Below, one piece after another: positions 58,617 through 64,000 of a DNA stretch of 64,000 nt. The stretch is taken from contig JACKLN010000003.1 in the NCBI GenBank assembly GCA_024235855.1, forward strand, positions 124,001-188,000, written 5' to 3'. Under the pieces are notes generated by a model. The model did not search any database and was not told where the DNA came from. It saw nothing but the letters and a program-made list of their open reading frames with translations. A program made the translations under genes and the position numbers. Positions within the stretch are counted from its first letter, which is position 1. Each line of letters begins with the position of its first letter. This DNA is from Burkholderiaceae bacterium (GTDB lineage Bacteria > Pseudomonadota > Gammaproteobacteria > Burkholderiales > Burkholderiaceae_C).

Positions 58617-60680
58617 GTGGAATCGTCAGAATCGTCTGAGCATTCGTGCGCAAGTTCACATGCCAACCTGCGGCTGGCGGTGGCGGTGGAGGCGCCCCAG
58701 CACACCGGCCTCGGTGCCCCGCTGGACTACCTGGCCGACCGGGCCTGGCCTGCCGGCACGCTGGTGCGGGTGCCGCTGGGGCGGCGCACGGTCACCGGCA
58801 TCGTCTGGGGTGACGCCGGGGCCACGCCGGACGCCGGGCTGACGCTGCGGCCCATCGCCCAGGCGCTGGATGCACTGCCGCCCCTGCCGGCTCCCTGGCG
58901 CGACCTGGTGGCCTTTGCCGCCGGCTACTACCAGCGCGGCCTGGGTGAACTGGCCCTGGCGGTGCTGCCGCCGGAACTGCGCAAGGTGGACGCCACCCAG
59001 CTGGCGCGGCGCCTGAGGCGCCGGCGGCCGGCGTCGGCGCCGGGCCCGTCGCCAGCCCTGCGCCCGCTGACGCCCGAGCAGGCGGCGGCGCTGGACCGGC
59101 TGGCCCGCCTGCCGCCCGGCCCGGTGCTGCTGCACGGCGTCACCGGCTCGGGCAAGACCGAGCTCTACCTGCGCGCCGCCGCGCGGGCGCTGGACGCCGG
59201 CCGCCAGGTGCTGGTGCTGGTGCCGGAGATCAACCTCACGCCGCAGCTCGAGGCCCGTTTCGCCGAACGCTTCCCGGGCCGGCGCCTGGTGGCCCAGCAC
59301 AGCGGCCTGACGCCGGCGCAGCGGCTGCAGCACTGGCTGGCGGCGCACCTGGGCGAGGCCGACCTGGTGCTGGGCACGCGGCTGTCGGTGTTCACGCCGA
59401 TGCCGCGGCTGGGGCTGATCGTCGTCGACGAGGAGCACGACCCTTCGTTCAAGCAGCAGGACGGCGCCCGCTACTCGGCGCGCGACCTGGCCGTCTGGCG
59501 CGGGCAGCGCGAACAGGTGCCGGTGATCCTGGGCTCGGCCACGCCGTCACTGGAGAGCTGGCAGCGCGCCGAAGAGGGCCGCTACACCCGGCTGACGCTG
59601 GCCGAGCGCGTGGGTGGCGGCGCGCTGCCGCGGCTGCGCGTCTTCGACATGAACCGCCTGCCGCGCGACCGTTCGCAGCAGACGGTGCTGGCGCCGCCGC
59701 TGCAGGCGGCCATCGAGGCGCGCATCGCGCGTGGGGAGCAGAGCCTGCTGCTGCTCAACCGTCGCGGCTACGCGCCGGTGCTGCACTGCGGCGCCTGCGG
59801 CTGGAAGAGCGGCTGCCCGCACTGCAGCGCCTGGCGCGTCTTCCACAAGGCCGACCGCACGCTGCGCTGCCACCACTGCGGCTTCACCGAGCGCGTGCCC
59901 CGCGCCTGCCCCGACTGCGGCAACCTCGACATCGCGCCGCTGGGCCGTGGCACCGAGAAGCTGGCCGAGCAGATCGCCGCGCTACTGCCCGGCGCCCGCA
60001 TCGCCCGCATTGACGCCGACAGCACGCGGCTCAAGGGCGCGCTGGAGAGCCAGCTCGCCGCCGTGCACGCCGGCGAGGTGGACGTGCTGGTGGGCACGCA
60101 GATGGTGGCCAAGGGCCACGACTTCCGGCGCATGACCCTGGTGGCGGCGGTGAACCCCGACGGCGCGCTGTTCGCCAGCGACTTCCGCGCGCCGGAGCGG
60201 ATGTTTGCGCTGCTGATGCAGGCGGCCGGCCGCGCCGGGCGCGACGCGGCGCGGGCCGGCGAGGCCGAGATGTGGATCCAGACCTGGCACCCCACGCACC
60301 CGCTGTACCGCGCGCTGGCCACGCACGATTTCGCCGCCTTCGCTGCGGCCCAGCTGGACGAACGGCGCAGCGTGGGCCTGCCGCCGTTCAGCTTTCTGGC
60401 CCTGCTGCGTGCCGAGGCGCGCGAGGCGGCGGTGGCCCAGGCCTTCCTGGCCGATGCCGCCGCCGTGGCCGCGCCGCCCGGGCTGGTCTGCTACGCCCCG
60501 GTGCCGCCACCGGTGGCCCGCGTGGCCGGCGTGGAACGCATGCAGCTGCTGGTGGAAAGCACGTCGCGGCCGCTGCTTCAGCAGTGGCTGGCGGCCTGGG
60601 TGCCGGAGCTGCATGCGCTCAAGGCACGGCACAAGCGGCTGCTGCGCTGGGCGGTGGATGTCGATCCGCTGGGGCTGTGA
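58617..60680 (+). CDS. priA: Primosomal replication protein N' (PriA helicase)
   Basis: 687 residues from GTG at 58617. N-terminal 3'-end-binding domain (1-110), helicase Walker A LLHGVTGSGKTELYLRA, DEEHD Walker B (VVDEEHDPSF), and a zinc-binding insert CGACGWKSGCPHCS...CHHCGFTE...CPDCG. PriA restarts stalled replication forks. The downstream ATG near 58660 is out of frame, so GTG is preferred; the first ~15 residues are non-conserved. Confidence 0.93.
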   Translation: MESSESSEHSCASSHANLRLAVAVEAPQHTGLGAPLDYLADRAWPAGTLVRVPLGRRTVTGIVWGDAGATPDAGLTLRPIAQALDALPPLPAPWRDLVAFAAGYYQRGLGELALAVLPPELRKVDATQLARRLRRRRPASAPGPSPALRPLTPEQAAALDRLARLPPGPVLLHGVTGSGKTELYLRAAARALDAGRQVLVLVPEINLTPQLEARFAERFPGRRLVAQHSGLTPAQRLQHWLAAHLGEADLVLGTRLSVFTPMPRLGLIVVDEEHDPSFKQQDGARYSARDLAVWRGQREQVPVILGSATPSLESWQRAEEGRYTRLTLAERVGGGALPRLRVFDMNRLPRDRSQQTVLAPPLQAAIEARIARGEQSLLLLNRRGYAPVLHCGACGWKSGCPHCSAWRVFHKADRTLRCHHCGFTERVPRACPDCGNLDIAPLGRGTEKLAEQIAALLPGARIARIDADSTRLKGALESQLAAVHAGEVDVLVGTQMVAKGHDFRRMTLVAAVNPDGALFASDFRAPERMFALLMQAAGRAGRDAARAGEAEMWIQTWHPTHPLYRALATHDFAAFAAAQLDERRSVGLPPFSFLALLRAEAREAAVAQAFLADAAAVAAPPGLVCYAPVPPPVARVAGVERMQLLVESTSRPLLQQWLAAWVPELHALKARHKRLLRWAVDVDPLGL

Positions 60681-60703
60681 GGCTCGGCGCCCCCGGATCC
60701 TGT

Positions 60704-61387
60704 CTAGAGCAGCCGGCGCCAGAACGACGGGTGGTGCTGCAACCGCATCAGGTGGCCCTGCAGGTAGGCGCCGTTCAGCAGGCGCATGGCCTGCGCCGTG
60801 TCCATGCCCGGCCAGCGGGCCAGGCCCGTCAGCGGAGCGGCTTCCAGCTGCAGCCGCTGTGCCGCCGCCTTCAGCGCGTGGGGAAACCACTCGGTGTCCG
60901 GCAGCCCCGGTGCCAGGCGGAACGCCAGCTCGCCGCGCAGCACGGCCAGCAGCCGCGGCCCGGGCACCTGCCAGGCCAGGCGCCAGAGCATCGGCGGCAG
61001 CGGCTGCAGGCCCGCGCGCGGCGGCGGGTCGGCGGCCTCGACGGCGATCACGGCCAGGTCGGCCGCCACCGACGACGCGGCGGCGGCGCGCCGGTGCGGC
61101 ATGGCGCGCGGCAGCAGGCAGCGGCCCAGGCGGGGGTAGACGCTCAGCGCGCGCATGCGGCCATGCCACTGCAGCAGCAGCCGCGCGTCCTCCTGCAGGC
61201 GCAGGCAGCTGGCCAGCACCTCCAGCGCCTCGTCGCAGCGGCCGGCGTGGCGCAGCGCCGCCAGCTCGGCACTCAGGGTGCTCGTCAGCGCAGCGGGGTG
61301 GGTGGCGGGGAGGCTGGCGGGCTGGGTGGCCCAGCCCGGCGGCGGCTGGACCACCGGCCAGTCGGAAGCGTGGGTGCGTTCGGGCAT
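60704..61387 (-). CDS. Unknown protein, paralogue of the one at 16322-17071
   Basis: 227 residues from the ATG at 61387; earlier in-frame ATGs at 61420 and 61423 are possible. Pro/Ala-rich N-terminus, then EALEVLASCLRLQEDARLLLQWHGRM, PMLWRLAWQVPGPRLLAVLRGELAFRLAPG and ARWPGMDTAQAMRLLNGAYLQGHLMRLQHHP, which aligns along its length with the protein at 16322-17071. Cytoplasmic by appearance, no known motif. It converges on priA. The pair suggests an uncharacterised betaproteobacterial family. Confidence 0.7.
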   Translation of the reverse strand: MPERTHASDWPVVQPPPGWATQPASLPATHPAALTSTLSAELAALRHAGRCDEALEVLASCLRLQEDARLLLQWHGRMRALSVYPRLGRCLLPRAMPHRRAAAASSVAADLAVIAVEAADPPPRAGLQPLPPMLWRLAWQVPGPRLLAVLRGELAFRLAPGLPDTEWFPHALKAAAQRLQLEAAPLTGLARWPGMDTAQAMRLLNGAYLQGHLMRLQHHPSFWRRLL

Positions 61388-61497
61388 GGAGGGGCGCCCC
61401 GGCGGCAGGGGCGCGCGCATCATGCGCAGGGCAGGGCGCGCCGGTTGTGCCCGATTTGTGTGCCAGTGTGAGCGAAGGTGTCGGCTGTACGGGGATG

Positions 61498-62460
61498 TCA
61501 GCCGCGCACGCCCACCATCCAGGCCAGCAGCGGGAAGCTCACGAAGGCCGCCGCGGTGCTGGCCATGATGATGCGTGCGATGCGGCCGTTGTCGGCGCCA
61601 TAGCGCTCAGCCAATAGCGAGACGTTGCTGGCGCTGGGCAGTGCTGCTGCCAGCACCATCACACCGATCTGGAAGCTGCTGATGGGCAGGGCCAGGGCCA
61701 GCGCGGCACCGGCCAGGCCGAACACCAGCAGCGGGTGCAGCACCAGCTTGATGGCCGCCACCGGCAGGTAGAGCGCCGGCGGCGTGCGCCCATGCACGTG
61801 CTGCCCGGCGCGGTGCAGCACGGCGCCGATGGTGAACAGCGCCACCGGGCTGGCGGCGTCGGCGAGCATGCCGACCACCGTGTCCACCGGCCCGGGCAGG
61901 GCCCAGCCGGCGACCGAGAACAGCGCGCCGGCGGCGATGGCCCACGGCAACGGATTCGACAGCGCGCCCCGCAGCGCGCGCAGCGCCCCGTCGCGCGCGC
62001 CGTGGCCCGACGCGTCGCCGGCCTGCGCCAGCGCGATGCACACCGAGCTCGTGACGAACAGGTCGCCGAGCACCACGCAGATCACCGGCCCGGCGGCTTC
62101 GGGGCCGAGCAGCGCCGCCAGCAGCGGCACGCCCATGAAGCCGGTGTTCGGGAAGGCCGCCACCAGGGCGCCGAAGGCGGCGTCCTTCATCGCCACCGGT
62201 GCCCGGAGCGTGGTGGCGATGGTGAAGAAGACGATCACGCCGGCGGCGATCAGCCACACACCCATGACCACCGGGTTGAGCAGGTCGAAGATCGGTGTGC
62301 CCGAGCCGAATCGGAACAGCAGGCAGGGCAGCGCGAAGTACAGGACGAAGGCGTTCAGCCCCGGGATGGCGCTTTCGGGCAGCACGTGCCGGTGCGCCGC
62401 GAGGTAGCCGGCGAGCACCAGCGCGAAGAAGGGGACGGTGACCGAGAGGATGGCTTCCAT
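61498..62460 (-). CDS. AEC (auxin efflux carrier) family transporter
   Basis: 320 residues from the ATG at 62460. Ten hydrophobic helices with the AEC features VPFFALVLAGYLAAHR, LNAFVLYFALPCLLFRFG, AFGALVAAFPNTGFMGVPLL and the C-terminal repeat IGVMVLAAALPSASNVSLLAERYG. AEC members export or import organic anions such as malonate. An ATG ten codons further upstream (62490) would add a basic leader and is less likely. Substrate unknown. Confidence 0.88.
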   Translation of the reverse strand: MEAILSVTVPFFALVLAGYLAAHRHVLPESAIPGLNAFVLYFALPCLLFRFGSGTPIFDLLNPVVMGVWLIAAGVIVFFTIATTLRAPVAMKDAAFGALVAAFPNTGFMGVPLLAALLGPEAAGPVICVVLGDLFVTSSVCIALAQAGDASGHGARDGALRALRGALSNPLPWAIAAGALFSVAGWALPGPVDTVVGMLADAASPVALFTIGAVLHRAGQHVHGRTPPALYLPVAAIKLVLHPLLVFGLAGAALALALPISSFQIGVMVLAAALPSASNVSLLAERYGADNGRIARIIMASTAAAFVSFPLLAWMVGVRG

Positions 62461-62593
62461 GACGGTGCGGACGGCCCGAGGCGCTTGCACGCCGCACCAT
62501 TGCAGCCTGCCCGCGGGACCACCGAAGCCCCGGATTGTTCTCGATCCAGCACCGGCATCCCGGTTTCGCGGCCCGGCGGCCCGCGGTGTGTGC

Positions 62594-62767
62594 TCAGGCC
62601 GGGCGGTCAGCCGCCTGAACCGGGGCCTCGACCGCCGGCGGCACCTGCGCCGCGGCTTCGGCCTCCGACTGGGCGATCAGCATCGCCAGGCCGGTGGCGG
62701 CCAGCAGCAGCCCGGCGAACCAGGCGACGAAGCGCAGCAGCGGAAAGCGGTCGGTTGTCGCGGACAT
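62594..62767 (-). CDS. Small single-helix membrane protein
   Basis: 57 residues: short polar N-terminus, one hydrophobic helix (LLRFVAWFAGLLLAATGLAML, shortened core), then an acidic, Ala/Pro-rich tail (QSEAEAAAQVPPAVEAP). The layout is coherent, but no recognised family or clear SD supports it; longer in-frame versions start inside GC-rich sequence. Function unknown. Confidence 0.45.
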   Translation of the reverse strand: MSATTDRFPLLRFVAWFAGLLLAATGLAMLIAQSEAEAAAQVPPAVEAPVQAADRPA

Positions 62768-62879
62768 GGGCACATTGTCGGCAAGGCCTCCCCGGGCGGC
62801 ATCGGGGGATGCCTGATTCTGTGTTTCAGCGTGTTCCCGGCCACGTCCGCGGCCCTCGGTGCGCACGCCGACCCGGGGC

Positions 62880-63443
62880 CTACCAGCGCCGGACGCGCCC
62901 GATGTCCACGTGCACGAACTGCTCGCGCGGGTAGTAGCCCACGCCACCGCGCTTCAGCGCCAGCGCGGCGTCGCGCAGGTCGGCCAGCGGCACGCCGGGC
63001 AGGCGGATGTCGATGGCCTGGCCGAGCATGTGCAGGCTGCGCGTGGCCACGCCGCCACCACGCGTGGCCTTCAGGTGCGCATTGGTCTTCGGCGAGCGGT
63101 AGCCGGAGATCACGTGGAACGGCGCCGGCGCGCCGCCCACCGGCCCCAGCGTCGTGTGCAGCGCGTGCAGCAGGTCGTGCAGCGCCGGGTCGATGTGGCC
63201 GACGTCGCCGCTGTAGTGGTCGCGCAGGAAGTGGTCGAGCTGCTGCAGCGCCGCCGGTTCGTAGCGCGGGCCGACGGCGTAGACCACGTCGATGTCCTCG
63301 CGGGTGTGGGTGTGGGCCATGGCCAGCTGCCGCGGCGCCGCGGCCAGCGCCCGCCCGGGCACCACCAGCGCCGGTGCCGCGGCGGAGACGGCCATGGCGC
63401 GCAGGCCCTGGTGCAGGAAGCGGCGGCGGGCGGGGTGTTTCAT
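62880..63443 (-). CDS. DUF882 (MepK/YcbK-like) peptidoglycan peptidase
   Basis: 187 residues. A Tat-like signal RRRFLHQGLRAMAVSAAAPALVV (residues 6-28) precedes an M15-type zinc domain: HVISGYRSPKTNAHL, SLHMLGQAIDIRLPG (His and Asp ligands) and QFVHVDIGRVRRW (last His). Family members such as E. coli MepK cleave peptidoglycan cross-links. Its start overlaps the stop of the upstream L,D-transpeptidase gene (ATGA), matching the ycbB-ycbK arrangement. Confidence 0.88.
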   Translation of the reverse strand: MKHPARRRFLHQGLRAMAVSAAAPALVVPGRALAAAPRQLAMAHTHTREDIDVVYAVGPRYEPAALQQLDHFLRDHYSGDVGHIDPALHDLLHALHTTLGPVGGAPAPFHVISGYRSPKTNAHLKATRGGGVATRSLHMLGQAIDIRLPGVPLADLRDAALALKRGGVGYYPREQFVHVDIGRVRRW

Positions 63444-64000
63444 CGGGGCCTGGGTTGGGCCTGCAACGCGGCATCCAGCCGGCGGTCGAGGCCGTACACA
63501 TCATCGTAGAAGTAGGTGCGACCGTCCTTGACCAAAGTGGTTCCGTAGGCGATCAGCACCGGGATCGGCGCCGCCAGCGCCAGCGTGCTGGACGTGCCGG
63601 CCGTCATCGCCGCGCGGATGCGCGCGGCGTCCCACCCGGCCTGGTCCCGCAGCACCCACTGCGCCAGCGCCTCAGGCTGCTCGATGCGGATGCAGCCGTG
63701 GCTGAAGTCGCGCCGCGCGCGGTCGAACAGGCTCACCGACGGCGTGTGGTGCAGGTAGATGGCCTCGCGGTTGGGGAACACGAACTTGATGTCGCCCAGC
63801 GCGTTGCGAGGCCCGGGGCGTTGGCGGATGCGCCAGCCGCCGGCCAGCACGGCATCCAGGCGCGTGGCGGACAGCGAGGCCTCCACCTGACCACCCGGGC
63901 CGACGAACTCGAAACCCTCGCGCACCCAGTGGCCCGGGTCGCGCCGCAGTCGCGGCACCAGTTCCTTGCGCGCGATCGACGGTGGCACGTTCCAGTAGGG
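63440..64000 (-). CDS. L,D-transpeptidase (LdtD/YcbB-like), N-terminus outside window
   Basis: The frame is open to the window end, and the first visible residues PYWNVPPSIARKELVPRL match the region just upstream of the catalytic domain in YcbB/LdtD, so most of the protein lies beyond 64000. The YkuD active site is SHGCIRIEQPEALAQWVL with the catalytic Cys, preceded by IYLHHTPSVSLF. It makes 3-3 peptidoglycan cross-links in the periplasm. Coupled by overlap to the DUF882 peptidase that can cut such links. Confidence 0.9.
   Translation of the reverse strand, partial: PYWNVPPSIARKELVPRLRRDPGHWVREGFEFVGPGGQVEASLSATRLDAVLAGGWRIRQRPGPRNALGDIKFVFPNREAIYLHHTPSVSLFDRARRDFSHGCIRIEQPEALAQWVLRDQAGWDAARIRAAMTAGTSSTLALAAPIPVLIAYGTTLVKDGRTYFYDDVYGLDRRLDAALQAQPRPR

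Overview
The window is one contiguous piece of a high-GC chromosome, most probably from a Burkholderiales betaproteobacterium (Rubrivivax/Ideonella/Leptothrix/Comamonadaceae-like). The lineage call rests on strong G/C third positions, the Acidithiobacillus/beta-type GshA with a separate gshB, a glnK-amt pair behind a TorF-type porin gene, the atpIBEFHAGDC operon, cytochrome c' beside cytochrome b561, a heme PAS-LytTR CO sensor and an Ldt/DUF882 pair. The species cannot be fixed from the sequence alone. No rRNA, tRNA, CRISPR array, prophage or insertion sequence was seen. Genes are packed densely, with many ATGA start/stop overlaps, and no stretch above 300 bases lacks a gene. The longest gaps are 58352-58616, 34627-34844, 2418-2637, 26125-26332 and 24172-24377.

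Layout. 1-2417: TorF-like porin (5' cut), glnK, amt (ammonium sensing and uptake), closed by two hairpins. 2509-3012: small secreted protein behind an ATGAC-N6-GTCAT dyad. 3116-8936: glutathione genes gshA and gshB, with kup (K+ uptake), a cysteine-less glutaredoxin-like protein and a BenE-type transporter between them. 8946-11869: TonB-dependent receptor plus DUF4198 periplasmic protein. 11880-14343 (minus): FAD oxidoreductase and SHMT-fold PLP enzyme. 14420-17071: uup, then a convergent protein of unknown function. 17108-24171: a MocR regulator divergent from seven genes joined by six consecutive 4-nt overlaps (cupin, EamA transporter, racemase-fold enzyme lacking one catalytic Cys, aminotransferase, PhzF, VOC protein, AlaX editing protein). 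24112-24393: small intergenic repeats. 24378-31808: small ORF, LysR regulator, cytochrome c'/b561, acetyltransferase, then a sugar-acid type operon (HpcH/HpaI aldolase, aldose epimerase, SMP-30 lactonase, glycerol-3-phosphate dehydrogenase). 31821-34626 (minus): DsbD and a peroxiredoxin-like protein. 34803-42165: ATP synthase operon with promoter and terminator. 42195-44545: acyl-CoA synthetase and PPK2.

The centrepiece is 44564-53591: a form I aerobic (Mo-Cu) carbon monoxide dehydrogenase module. A GTG-started PAS-LytTR protein with the residues expected of the CO sensor RcoM lies just upstream of coxM-coxS-coxL-coxG-coxD-coxE-coxF and a MocA-type cytidylyltransferase. CoxL carries the AYRCSFR signature (Cys385) that separates true CO dehydrogenases from other molybdenum hydroxylases. 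The 191-bp rcoM-coxM gap holds three TTCGTGC-type direct repeats exactly 20 bp apart, plus two inverted repeats, a good candidate RcoM target. The inferred scheme is that CO binds RcoM, the cox operon is switched on, and CoxMSL oxidises CO. CoxD/E/F mature the Cu-S-Mo site, MocA supplies the cytosine-dinucleotide cofactor, and CoxG links the enzyme to the membrane quinone pool.

53600-64000: 2OG-Fe(II) oxygenase-like protein, the lemA/TPM operon, a Rossmann-fold protein, hemE, priA, a paralogue of the unknown protein at 16322-17071, an AEC transporter, a one-helix small protein, and a DUF882 peptidase with an L,D-transpeptidase (cut by the window end) for peptidoglycan remodelling.
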